Below are positions 1 to 5,793 of a stretch of 6,417 nucleotides of DNA, one piece after another. Numbering within the stretch: the stretch's first letter is position 1; the number at the start of each line of letters is the position of its first letter. The stretch is from Desulfobulbaceae bacterium. Its GTDB lineage: Bacteria; Desulfobacterota; Desulfobulbia; Desulfobulbales; DAOVSZ01. The notes below the pieces were generated by a model, which ran no database searches, was not told the DNA's origin, and was given only the letters and a program-made list of their open reading frames with translations. The translations under genes were made by a program, and so were the position numbers. The stretch lies in contig DAOVSZ010000161.1 in NCBI GenBank assembly GCA_030627725.1, positions 1 through 6,417 on the forward strand. The letters run 5' to 3'.

Positions 1-156
1 ACCGGAGACATAATAAGGGATTCCGCATCCGCCATACGAGATAAGAGTGTCCATATCAATGATTGTTACCTCTGCTTCCGGCATGAGACGTTTTACGCGG
101 CAGGCTGTTTTCGGTCCGGCGGCGACACCGCCTATGATAACGATTTTTTTGCTCAT
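1..156 (-). CDS. CoA-disulfide reductase / NADH oxidase-like FAD oxidoreductase, N-terminal part only
   Basis: This is the N-terminal 52 residues of a flavoprotein that runs off the left edge of the window. It opens with an FAD-binding Rossmann motif, IGGVAAG at residues 8-14, followed by a basic helix (PKTACRVKR). At residues 41-49 it carries YGGCGIPYY. Cys44 lies where CoA-disulfide reductase, NADH oxidase and NAD(P)H sulfur oxidoreductase (Npsr) proteins have their single redox cysteine, usually in a CGLPY context. Members reduce CoA disulfide, CoA persulfide, polysulfide or oxygen with NAD(P)H, so the substrate is open. The start is set by a GAGG at 166-169 (minus strand), 9 bases before this ATG. 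An in-frame ATG at 163-165 abuts that site and is unlikely. A fused rhodanese domain, common in some subgroups, would lie outside the window. Family call is firm; exact function is not. Confidence 0.9.
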   Translation of the reverse strand, partial: MSKKIVIIGGVAAGPKTACRVKRLMPEAEVTIIDMDTLISYGGCGIPYYVSG

Positions 157-165
157 TGTTTTCAT

Positions 166-169
166 CCTC
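166..169 (-). promoter_or_regulatory. Shine-Dalgarno site deciding the flavoprotein start
   Basis: Read on the minus strand, GAGG lies 9 bases before the ATG at 154-156 and directly against another in-frame ATG at 163-165. The spacing favours the downstream ATG. Confidence 0.6.
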
Positions 170-177
170 AGGTGTTA

Positions 178-196
178 TGCAACCTCATTCGTTGCA
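178..196. promoter_or_regulatory. Inverted repeat upstream of the flavoprotein gene
   Basis: TGCAAC and GTTGCA form a perfect 6-bp dyad separated by 7 bases. It lies just ahead of the ribosome binding site of the minus-strand flavoprotein gene. It could be an operator or a small mRNA hairpin near the start codon. A second, weaker dyad (AGCCT/AGGCT, 200-214) lies next to it. No regulator can be assigned. Confidence 0.3.
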
Positions 197-345
197 GATA
201 GCCTTTTGCAGGCTGATAAAAAGACGTTAAGAAATAAAGCTCCCAGAGAAAAGTCTTTCCTCTGGAATGTCGCGTTCATTCTTAAGTAATACCCTTTTCT
301 GGAAAATTCAACCAGTAGATTTTTTGCATATGCACAAAATCTTTC

Positions 346-374
346 TTGACAGGAGAGTCGGCGGGTCTTACAAT
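346..374 (+). promoter_or_regulatory. Sigma-70-type promoter of the COG1433 gene
   Basis: A perfect -35 hexamer TTGACA (346-351) and a near-perfect -10 TACAAT (369-374) are separated by exactly 17 bases. Transcription would begin near 380-382, giving a leader of about 77 bases before the ATG at 458. It is the best promoter match in the window, and its position and direction fit the COG1433 gene. Confidence 0.75.
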
Positions 375-397
375 TCTATATGTCGAACAAATAAAAA

Positions 398-425
398 AGC
401 GATGGGTCAACTGTTCACCCTCGCT
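398..425. promoter_or_regulatory. Operator-like palindrome in the leader of the COG1433 gene
   Basis: AGCGA (398-402) pairs with TCGCT (421-425). Inside it, GGGT (404-407) pairs with ACCC (417-420) and AAC (409-411) with GTT (413-415), around a single central base. That is 12 matched base pairs in a 28-base element, interrupted by one unpaired T and one mismatched pair. It sits about 20-45 bases downstream of the predicted transcription start. The single-base centre suits a protein-bound DNA dyad better than an RNA hairpin, although the outer 9 pairs could fold in RNA. No run of T follows, so it is not an intrinsic terminator. The neighbouring DUF134 protein is a candidate ligand by inference only. 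Confidence 0.5.
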
Positions 426-457
426 GAAAATTGATTATTGATTAAGGAGGTAGGTAC

Positions 458-844
458 ATGCAGTTTAAGAAAGTTGCCGTTCCAACAAATAATCCTGGCG
501 GCCTTGACGGACAGCGATCCGATCATTTCGGTCATTGTGATGTCTTTACTGTTGTGAATATCGATGATGGCAAGATAGCAAGCGTGGATACGATCAAAAA
601 CATTGACCATCAGGAAGGAGGATGCATGGCCCCGGTCAAATTACTCCAGGACAATGGCGTTGATGCGCTTATTGTGGGAGGGATAGGGGGAAGACCGCTG
701 CAGTTTTTTCAGCAGGTTGGAATTAATGTTTTTTATGCCCCTCATGACGGGTATCATGATGTAGAGGGTGTTATCCAGGCTATGCTTCAGAACGGTCTGG
801 CTTCAATGGAACCATCAATGACCTGTCAGGGACACGCTCACTGA
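458..844 (+). CDS. Dinitrogenase iron-molybdenum cofactor (NifX/NifB C-terminal-like) domain protein
   Basis: A 128-residue single-domain protein of the COG1433 family, small alpha/beta proteins related to NifX, NafY and the C-terminal domain of NifB. NifX-type members carry FeMo-cofactor precursors, and the stand-alone members are thought to handle iron-sulfur or metal-sulfur clusters. Family marks are AVPTNNP near the N-terminus, SDHFGHCDVF (21-30), the GGC at 54-56 and the glycine-rich IVGGIGGRPL (72-81). A short tail CQGHAH (123-128) adds possible metal ligands to Cys27 and Cys56. There is no signal peptide or membrane segment, so it is cytoplasmic. The start is supported by AAGGAGG (444-450), 7 bases from the ATG. 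No nif structural gene is visible, so a role in nitrogen fixation is unlikely from this context. A role in cluster supply, perhaps for the nearby dsr genes, is inference. Confidence 0.93.
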   Translation: MQFKKVAVPTNNPGGLDGQRSDHFGHCDVFTVVNIDDGKIASVDTIKNIDHQEGGCMAPVKLLQDNGVDALIVGGIGGRPLQFFQQVGINVFYAPHDGYHDVEGVIQAMLQNGLASMEPSMTCQGHAH

Positions 845-901
845 AATCAATGTTCATGAATGAATTTTTCTAGTTTTTTTACAGTTCTTTTTTTTCTTCT
901 T
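845..901. other. T-rich convergent intergenic stretch
   Basis: The plus strand carries three runs of T (about 5, 7 and 8 bases) after the stop codon of the COG1433 gene. The only hairpin before them is TTCA-TGAA-TGAA, 4 bp, too weak to call a terminator with confidence. Transcription from the left probably ends here, but the mechanism is not clear from sequence. Confidence 0.3.
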
Positions 902-962
902 GCGGCCCTGATTTTTGTTTTGCTCAACTCTCCCCCTCCGATTCCTCAAAGATCAGGGCCGC
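902..962. repeat. 11-bp inverted repeat spanning the DUF134 stop codon
   Basis: GCGGCCCTGAT (902-912) is the exact reverse complement of ATCAGGGCCGC (952-962). After one mismatch (a G-U pair in plus-strand RNA), four more pairs extend the stem inward to 917/947. One arm lies in the last codons of the DUF134 gene and the other just past its stop. Neither strand has a run of T directly after the stem, so it is not a standard intrinsic terminator. It may stabilise the 3' end of the DUF134 transcript or act as a factor-independent block in the convergent region. Confidence 0.6.
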
Positions 963-1214
963 TCCTTCAACCAGCGCCTCAGCCACTTTCGTGCGTGCCG
1001 AAGCAAGTATCCTCTGGACCGTGCCGCGTGAAACTCCCATCTTTTCCCCTGCCTGCTCCTGGAAAAGGCCTTCCTTATCACAGAGCTTCAATGCTTCGAG
1101 TTCATCTCTGCCAAGGTGAATATGGCGGAGGTCGTTTAATGGTGTGCCGGTCGGCTTGAATGCCTTTCCGCACATACTGCCGCCGCATCTTCTTATCTTT
1201 TTCGGTCGTGCCAT
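924..1214 (-). CDS. DUF134 family predicted DNA-binding protein
   Basis: A 96-residue protein of the DUF134/COG1342 family. It has the family's basic opening MARPKKIRR, then CGGSMCGKAFKPTG, with Cys10 and Cys15 as a possible metal-binding pair. A helix-turn-helix resembling sigma-70 region 4 covers about residues 50-78 (QEQAGEKMGVSRGTVQRIL and the next helix). The acidic tail is typical. AAGG lies 8 bases before the ATG. Proteins of this family are often encoded next to, or fused with, COG1433 proteins. Here the COG1433 gene is its convergent neighbour, so control of that gene, perhaps with a metal or cluster as signal, is a reasonable inference. The gene lies 67 bases downstream of the unrecognised minus-strand gene and could share its transcript. 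Confidence 0.93.
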   Translation of the reverse strand: MARPKKIRRCGGSMCGKAFKPTGTPLNDLRHIHLGRDELEALKLCDKEGLFQEQAGEKMGVSRGTVQRILASARTKVAEALVEGAALIFEESEGES

Positions 1215-1281
1215 TGATTATACCTTAAGTTATGTGATGTTCTTCATTCATGTCCATCCGCCAATGTAATAAATTAAGCGT

Positions 1282-2490
1282 CTATCTGCCGTAAATGTCA
1301 AGGATCTTATGAAGCTCGTTGAGGTGCGAATCGATTTTTGAGACGATCATCGTCAGATCGTCCTGTGATTTCAGCCGGTCAGGATCCACGAGGGGCTGGG
1401 CGAGCGCTGCCAGTTCCTCGGCGCCGAATGAGCGTAACAGAGTCAGAAAATCTTCAGGCGCGGCAGGAAGGTTTCCGGTCTCGCTCTGCTTGATGTGAAG
1501 CGCCTCAAAAAAACCAGTTACAGCAGCCTCAAGGAATTCTCTGTCGAACCAGACCGTCTCGCCAACCCCGTTCAGCCTGTCGATGCGTATTCGGATCGTT
1601 AAATCCAGAAAAAAAGAGATCAGCGCCGCCATCTGCGCCACGGGCGTATCCAGAGAGATCTCTGTTATCGGTTTACATTCTCTGACTGTCGTCAGACGGA
1701 CATCCGTGCGGTTGTCACTGCACCGGACAATAAAATCACCTGCAGCGTGGTGCCACTGTGCGATATGCTTTGATGTCGTGACATCGTAGGAGAGTGTCAG
1801 AATCTTTGCAACCTGTCTGAAGAGTTCAGTTGATTCTTTTTTGGTGAGCAACCTGTTGCCGCGCATCATGTCCCATAAAACGATCTGCTGTTCGTCATTT
1901 TTTGTTTCGGAGGTGAGGTGCCACTCGTGAAAGTCTTCAAACCATTCCGAGAGAGTCATAAGAATTGTTGCTGACTCTTCTCCTTCGTGAACGGTGAGTG
2001 TGGAATGTGTATATTGGCGCGGCAGGTAAGGAGAGGTATTGTCTGTGGTCAGGTGTTTCAGAACAGAAAAATCCTGATCAAGACATTTTTTGCCGGCGTC
2101 GCTCACAGCTGCGGTGACGGTAAGTTTGACAGTGTGTTGTCCGGTGATGCATTCGATACTCGCTATATGGTAAAAAGCGCCGAGTTTTTCACTGCAGATA
2201 TTGATCCGGCTGATATCGCGCAGAGAGATATCTGCTGCCGTAATTTCATGTATTGCCCCGAGTACATGACGTCCGTTATCCTGTAGGAGAAATTCCTTAA
2301 TGGCATTGAAATAATGTTTCAAGGTGAGAAAGGGATGTTTTTCAGATGGTGAGAGTATGAGGGGCTTGGAAAGGTCCCGGTTTCCGGCAGGCTTATTTTC
2401 GCCCGGGTCGGCAAAGAGATACGTTATTTCCATTTGATCACTCTCATCAGTCTCAATAAGGTTCGGGGCTGATGCCTCGCACGCGAACAT
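1282..2490 (-). CDS. Uncharacterised protein, about 400 residues, divergent from dsrA
   Basis: I do not recognise this family. The reading frame is long and uninterrupted and has no signal peptide, membrane helix or cysteine cluster, so a soluble cytoplasmic protein is expected. The layout faintly resembles an aminoglycoside-phosphotransferase or kinase fold. A strand-rich N-terminal half (about 75-180) ends in a hydrophobic strand and a hinge-like EWFEDFHEWHL (182-192). A helical part follows, with a conserved-looking QWHHAAGDFIV (245-255) where such enzymes have their catalytic loop. The usual HxD and DxD motifs are not clear, so it may be inactive or unrelated. The ATG at 2490 has no Shine-Dalgarno site. 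An in-frame ATG at 2433 (Met20) has GAGAG 7 bases upstream and may be the true start, giving 383 residues. It is transcribed away from dsrA and towards the DUF134 gene. Confidence 0.82.
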   Translation of the reverse strand: MFACEASAPNLIETDESDQMEITYLFADPGENKPAGNRDLSKPLILSPSEKHPFLTLKHYFNAIKEFLLQDNGRHVLGAIHEITAADISLRDISRINICSEKLGAFYHIASIECITGQHTVKLTVTAAVSDAGKKCLDQDFSVLKHLTTDNTSPYLPRQYTHSTLTVHEGEESATILMTLSEWFEDFHEWHLTSETKNDEQQIVLWDMMRGNRLLTKKESTELFRQVAKILTLSYDVTTSKHIAQWHHAAGDFIVRCSDNRTDVRLTTVRECKPITEISLDTPVAQMAALISFFLDLTIRIRIDRLNGVGETVWFDREFLEAAVTGFFEALHIKQSETGNLPAAPEDFLTLLRSFGAEELAALAQPLVDPDRLKSQDDLTMIVSKIDSHLNELHKILDIYGR

Positions 2491-2753
2491 TGTGGTATTT
2501 CAGCCGGTTGTCGATTTTTAGATTTTTAGAATATCTATCATAAAATGGGCAAAGAAATCCATAACTATGAATGTTTCTTCATTTAAATAGCTGTTTTTGT
2601 CTCGTATCTGCGTGAAGGGGGGAAAGGTGTGAAAAAGATTTTTTCAGGGCTGTGTTGTGGTAATAACTATTTGATTTTATTGTAAAAGTATGGGGTCGTC
2701 GTAGGTGTGGGAGGGTGAAAGCAAAAATCGGGTGTCCTCACCTGTATTTTTTA
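2491..2753. other. AT-rich intergenic region between divergent genes
   Basis: No gene is supported here. The stretch separates the unrecognised minus-strand gene from the dsr promoter and is AT-rich with stop codons in all useful frames. The one clear structure is the AT-rich palindrome at 2630-2646. I could not identify a convincing promoter for the minus-strand gene, although one is expected here. Confidence 0.6.
2630..2646. promoter_or_regulatory. AT-rich palindrome upstream of the dsr promoter
   Basis: TGAAAAA and TTTTTCA flank a GAT centre, a 17-base dyad about 110 bases upstream of the predicted dsrA -35 box. It may be a regulator site for either divergent gene or simply A/T-tract DNA. 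The half-site spacing does not match Rex or CRP/FNR consensus sites. Confidence 0.25.
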
Positions 2754-2782
2754 TTGACAAACAATGGATTGAGGGATATTGT
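2754..2782 (+). promoter_or_regulatory. Candidate sigma-70 promoter of the dsr operon
   Basis: A perfect -35 TTGACA (2754-2759) is followed after 17 bases by TATTGT (2777-2782), which matches the -10 consensus at four of six positions. The predicted start near 2789 leaves a 5' leader of about 170 bases before dsrA, and that leader contains the long hairpin at 2851-2916. Confidence 0.6.
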
Positions 2783-2850
2783 CACACAAATGAATAGTGA
2801 TTCAATTTGCGTTTTCTTTCGATTCGGAGGGGAATCAGGATTGAGCGAGG

Positions 2851-2917
2851 AAAACCAGCCGTATTTTCCGGTCTCCATTCAAACAACAATGGAGCCGCGA
2901 TACGGCGTCTGGTTTTT
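2851..2917 (+). promoter_or_regulatory. Long terminator-like stem-loop in the dsrA leader
   Basis: The stem is built from AAAACCA (2851-2857) with TGGTTTT (2910-2916), GCCGTAT (2858-2864) with ATACGGC (2900-2906), GG (2870-2871) with CC (2895-2896), and CTCCATT (2873-2879) with AATGGAG (2888-2894), closing an 8-base loop. That is about 23 pairs, with a 3-base bulge (2907-2909) and an internal loop. The descending arm ends in five T and the ascending arm starts with four A, so it looks like an intrinsic terminator that could work in either direction. It lies between the predicted promoter and the dsrA ribosome binding site, so it could be an attenuator, an mRNA-stabilising leader structure, or a barrier to antisense transcription. 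Confidence 0.6.
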
Positions 2918-2958
2918 AAGGTTGGATAATAAATAATTACGTTTAAGGAGGTAAAAGA

Positions 2959-4257
2959 ATGCCAAAGCATGATACGCCCCTGTTGGACCAGCTTGAGAGC
3001 GGTCCATGGCCAAGTTTTGTGACGGACCTGAAGCGTCAGGCTGAGACCAAAGATGAATGTTGGGACATTCTGGGTCAGCTTGAGCTTTCCTACAAAGACA
3101 AAGTTACACATTGGAAACACGGCGGTATCGTTGGTGTTTTCGGGTATGGCGGCGGAATTATCGGCCGTTACTCAGACGTTCCGGACAAGTTCCCGGGCGT
3201 TGCCCATTTCCATACCGTACGTCTGAATCAGCCGTCCAGTAAATTCTACAGCACTGATATCCTTCTCAGGATCTGTGAGATGTGGGAAAGGCGCGGATCC
3301 GGTATGACCAACTTCCACGGTTCAACCGGTGACATGGTATTGCTCGGCACCTCGACCCCGCAGCTTGAAGAGATCTTCTGGGAAGCAACCCATGACCTTA
3401 AAATGGACCTCGGCGGCTCCGGCGGCAACCTCCGGACACCTTCCTGCTGTATCGGCAAGGCCCGCTGCGAGTGGAGCTGCTACGATACCCAGGCCGCTTG
3501 CTATGATATTACCATGACCTATCAGGACGAGCTGCATCGTCCGGCATTCCCGTACAAGTTCAAGACCAAATTTTCCGGCTGCCCGAACGACTGTGTTGCT
3601 GCCGGCGTCCGCTCCGACTTCTCCGTCATCGGCAACTGGAGGGATGATATCCGCATCGACCAGGCGGAAGTTCAGGAATACATCAAAGGCAATTCACCTC
3701 CTAACGCCGGCGCGCATGCCGGTCGTGACTGGGGCGCATTTGACATTCAGAAAGAGGTCATCGATCTTTGCCCAACAAATTGTATGACCATGGCCGGCAA
3801 TGATCTGAAGATCGACAACTCAGAATGTACCCGCTGTATGCACTGCATCAATGTCATGCCTAAGGCGCTTCGCCCGGGCACCGACACCGGCGCTTGCATC
3901 CTCATCGGCGCCAAGGCCCCGATCCTTGACGGCGCACAGATGTCTACCATGATCTTTCCTTTCGTCAAAATGGTCCCGGGTGAAGGTGATCCTCCAGAGG
4001 GCGGTTTTGAAGACTATAAAGAGCTCCTTGAGAAAACCTGGGACTGGTGGATGGAAGAAGGCAAGAACCGTGAGCGTATCGGTGAGTCAATCCAGCGTAT
4101 CGGACTTCCGACCTTCCTGCAGATCATGGAAGTTGAACCGATTCCGCAGCACGTCCAAGAGCCTCGCTCCAACCCCTATGTCTTCTGGAAATCAGAAGAG
4201 GTCCCAGGCGGTTTTGAGCGTGACGTCAAGGCGTATCGCGCACGACACGCAATGTAA
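2959..4257 (+). CDS. dsrA: Dissimilatory sulfite reductase, alpha subunit
   Basis: DsrA, 432 residues against about 437 in Desulfovibrio. With DsrB it forms the cytoplasmic alpha2beta2 siroheme enzyme that reduces sulfite, passing sulfur to DsrC as the trisulfide. The siroheme-proximal [4Fe-4S] ligands are visible as CIGKARC (Cys164, Cys170) and SGCPNDC (Cys208, Cys212). An inserted ferredoxin domain (about 265-320) supplies Cys271 and CTRCMHC (Cys290, 293, 296). All eight ligands match D. vulgaris positions with a constant offset of 13. The ATG follows TAAGGAGG (2944-2951) by 7 bases. It is the first gene of the dsrABD unit, 63 bases before dsrB. The neighbouring dsrD and the absence of dsrEFH in view favour the reductive type over the sulfur-oxidiser type. 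The frame is intact with no missing key residue. Confidence 0.99.
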   Translation: MPKHDTPLLDQLESGPWPSFVTDLKRQAETKDECWDILGQLELSYKDKVTHWKHGGIVGVFGYGGGIIGRYSDVPDKFPGVAHFHTVRLNQPSSKFYSTDILLRICEMWERRGSGMTNFHGSTGDMVLLGTSTPQLEEIFWEATHDLKMDLGGSGGNLRTPSCCIGKARCEWSCYDTQAACYDITMTYQDELHRPAFPYKFKTKFSGCPNDCVAAGVRSDFSVIGNWRDDIRIDQAEVQEYIKGNSPPNAGAHAGRDWGAFDIQKEVIDLCPTNCMTMAGNDLKIDNSECTRCMHCINVMPKALRPGTDTGACILIGAKAPILDGAQMSTMIFPFVKMVPGEGDPPEGGFEDYKELLEKTWDWWMEEGKNRERIGESIQRIGLPTFLQIMEVEPIPQHVQEPRSNPYVFWKSEEVPGGFERDVKAYRARHAM

Positions 4258-4305
4258 GAAACTTTAGTCACTCGATAAAAGATGTTTTTTTGTCCTATTG
4301 AAATA

Positions 4306-4313
4306 TAAGGAGG
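4306..4313 (+). promoter_or_regulatory. Shine-Dalgarno site deciding the dsrB start
   Basis: TAAGGAGG lies 7 bases before the ATG at 4321 and only 1 base before an in-frame TTG at 4315. The spacing equals that of dsrA, so the ATG is the start. Confidence 0.9.
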
Positions 4314-4320
4314 TTTGAAA

Positions 4321-5448
4321 ATGGGTTATGATCCAGAAAATCCGATGCAGGGTAGAATCACTGATATCGGTCCACCACATTATGAGCAATACTTTCCGCC
4401 TGTCATCAAGGAAAATTACGGCAAATGGAAGTATCATGAGATTACCCAGCCAGGCGTCTTGAAACACGTCAGTGAGACCGGCGCCGAGTGTTATACCGCA
4501 CGTATTGCATGCGCTCGTCTTATCAGTATCGAATTGATTCGTGATTACTGCAAGGTCGCTGATGATCACTGTGAAGGCTTCCTGCGTTGGACAACCAGGA
4601 ACAACGTGGAATTCATGGTTGACAGCGAAGCGAAACTCCAGCCTCTCCTTGATGATCTCGCAAAACATGGCATGATGCCTGTCGGCGGCACCGGCGCCGG
4701 GTTGACCAATGTCGTACACACCCAGGGGTGGGTACATTGCCATACACCGGCAACAGACGCATCCGGTGTTGTCAAGGCGGTCATGGATGAGTTGTTCGAT
4801 TACTTCACCAGCATGACCCTTCCTGCGCAGGTCCGGATCGCTCTGGCGTGCTGTCTGAACATGTGCGGCGCGGTACATTGCTCTGATATCGCTATCCTCG
4901 GCGTGCACAGGAAGCCACCGCTGATCGATAACGATGTCATTTCTGCTGTCTGTGAGTTGCCTCTTGCAGTCGCATCCTGTCCTCTTGGAGCGATTAAACC
5001 TGCGAAGGGCATCAACACAAAAGGCGAGGAAGTAAAAAGTGTAACTGTTAAGGAAGAGCGCTGCATGTTCTGCGGTAACTGCTACACCATGTGTCCTGCC
5101 ATGCCGCTTGCAGATCCTGAAGGCGACGGTATTGCCATTCTGGTCGGCGGCAAGATTTCCAACCGGATATCAGGTCCTAAGTTCTCGAAAATGGTCATTC
5201 CTTTCCTGCCCAACACTCCGCCGCGCTGGCCTGAGACCGTTGACGCAGTCAAGAACATTCTTGAAGTCTACGCAAAAGACGCTAACAAATACGAGCGTCT
5301 CGGCGATTGGGCTGAGAGAATCGGTTGGGAGAAGTTCTTCGAAAAATGTAACATTCCGTTCTCAGACAAGTGCATTGATGACTACCGCCTTGCCTATGAT
5401 ACTTGGAGAACAACTACTCAGTTCAAGTACACAAGCCATATAAAATAA
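4321..5448 (+). CDS. dsrB: Dissimilatory sulfite reductase, beta subunit
   Basis: DsrB, 375 residues from the ATG, partner of DsrA. In the family this subunit carries the catalytic siroheme-[4Fe-4S] centre, whose cluster ligands are seen here as Cys140 (in WVHCHTP) and CCLNMC (Cys177, Cys178, Cys182). They match the D. vulgaris ligands with a constant offset of 11. A ferredoxin domain (about 215-275) contributes Cys220 and CMFCGNC (Cys248, 251, 254), with Cys258 adjacent. The C-terminal tail (about 300-375) is the usual helical extension. A longer form starting at TTG 4315 would add two residues but has poor ribosome spacing. The 63-base gap from dsrA holds no terminator, so both are surely cotranscribed. 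dsrD follows after 25 bases. Confidence 0.99.
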   Translation: MGYDPENPMQGRITDIGPPHYEQYFPPVIKENYGKWKYHEITQPGVLKHVSETGAECYTARIACARLISIELIRDYCKVADDHCEGFLRWTTRNNVEFMVDSEAKLQPLLDDLAKHGMMPVGGTGAGLTNVVHTQGWVHCHTPATDASGVVKAVMDELFDYFTSMTLPAQVRIALACCLNMCGAVHCSDIAILGVHRKPPLIDNDVISAVCELPLAVASCPLGAIKPAKGINTKGEEVKSVTVKEERCMFCGNCYTMCPAMPLADPEGDGIAILVGGKISNRISGPKFSKMVIPFLPNTPPRWPETVDAVKNILEVYAKDANKYERLGDWAERIGWEKFFEKCNIPFSDKCIDDYRLAYDTWRTTTQFKYTSHIK

Positions 5449-5473
5449 TTTAACCGAATACTGAGGTAACACC

Positions 5474-5698
5474 ATGGCTGATAGGGAAGAATTAAAAGCA
5501 AAGATTCTTGATCTTTTAATGACAGCAAAAAAACCGCAGCTCTATCTCGCGGATATGAATAAAAAGATAGAAGGAAAGCCACGTGAGATTAAAAATGCGG
5601 CCAATGAGCTGGTAAAGGATGGAAAGGTTGAATTCTGGTCCAGTGGCAGTTCTACGATGTATGCTGCCAAGGGACGGGGTCAGTCTGAAGAGAAGTAG
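5474..5698 (+). CDS. dsrD: DsrD, small activator of dissimilatory sulfite reductase
   Basis: DsrD, 74 residues against about 78 in Desulfovibrio. The family has a winged-helix fold and was long taken for a DNA-binding protein. Later biochemical work showed that it binds DsrAB and raises its sulfite reduction activity. The characteristic opening (KAKILDLLMTAKKPQLYLADM, from residue 8) and the wing-strand region GKVEFWSSGSSTMYAAKG (50-67) are present. GAGG (5463-5466) is 7 bases before the ATG. It is the last gene of the dsrABD unit and is followed by a strong terminator. Its presence supports a reductive or disproportionating metabolism, although cable bacteria that oxidise sulfide also carry reductive-type dsr genes. 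Confidence 0.97.
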   Translation: MADREELKAKILDLLMTAKKPQLYLADMNKKIEGKPREIKNAANELVKDGKVEFWSSGSSTMYAAKGRGQSEEK

Positions 5699-5700
5699 TC

Positions 5701-5721
5701 CTTCCTTTGTACAAAGTGAAG
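5701..5721. repeat. Near-perfect palindrome just after dsrD
   Basis: CTTTGTACAAAG (5705-5716) is a perfect 12-bp palindrome. CTTC (5701-5704) and GAAG (5718-5721) extend it after a single extra T. It lies 2 bases after the dsrD stop and just before the terminator. It has no loop to form a good RNA hairpin, so a protein-binding DNA site is possible, perhaps for the downstream gene. It may also be chance. Confidence 0.35.
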
Positions 5722-5726
5722 TATAT

Positions 5727-5767
5727 AATGCAGGGAGCATGTGAAAATATGCTCCCTGCATTTTTTT
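5727..5767 (+). terminator. Intrinsic terminator of dsrABD
   Basis: A 14-bp perfect stem (5727-5740 with 5749-5762; core GCAGGGAGC with GCTCCCTGC) closes an 8-base loop, GTGAAAAT, and is followed by seven T (5761-5767). It is a textbook Rho-independent terminator 28 bases past the dsrD stop. It ends the dsr transcript and separates it from the YkgJ gene. An A-run on the 5' side is short, so action on the other strand is doubtful. Confidence 0.95.
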
Positions 5768-5793
5768 GTAGTACATTTGTGATACAGGTGAAA

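Noticed and set aside
47..289. An 80-codon plus-strand frame at the left edge
   Set aside because: It overlaps the strongly supported flavoprotein gene on the other strand and continues into the control region; it has no ribosome site or recognisable family.
902..962. The inverted repeat as a bidirectional intrinsic terminator
   Set aside because: The bases after the stem are CTCCTTC-like on the plus strand and A-rich on the minus strand, so no U-run follows in either transcript, and the 30-40 base loop is large.
1225..1257. A possible 10-codon leader peptide (MDMNEEHHIT, minus strand) whose stop overlaps the DUF134 ribosome site
   Set aside because: The overlap is suggestive of coupling, but the ATG has no properly spaced ribosome site and so short a frame is easily chance.
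2627..2646. Rex-like or CRP/FNR-like operator (TGTGAA half-site)
   Set aside because: The half-sites are too far apart for a Rex site, and the right half lacks the CACA end expected for CRP/FNR-type sites; only a generic AT-rich palindrome is left.
2715..2936. A 73-codon open frame ahead of dsrA, starting at GTG
   Set aside because: It covers the predicted dsr promoter and the long hairpin, its product has no recognisable family or composition, and the start lacks a convincing ribosome site.
4315..4320. TTG start adding two residues to DsrB
   Set aside because: It lies 1 base after the Shine-Dalgarno sequence, whereas the ATG at 4321 has the 7-base spacing also seen for dsrA.
5788..5790. 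GTG start for the YkgJ gene, two codons upstream
   Set aside because: The AGG that serves the ATG at 5794 overlaps this GTG, and no other ribosome site precedes it.
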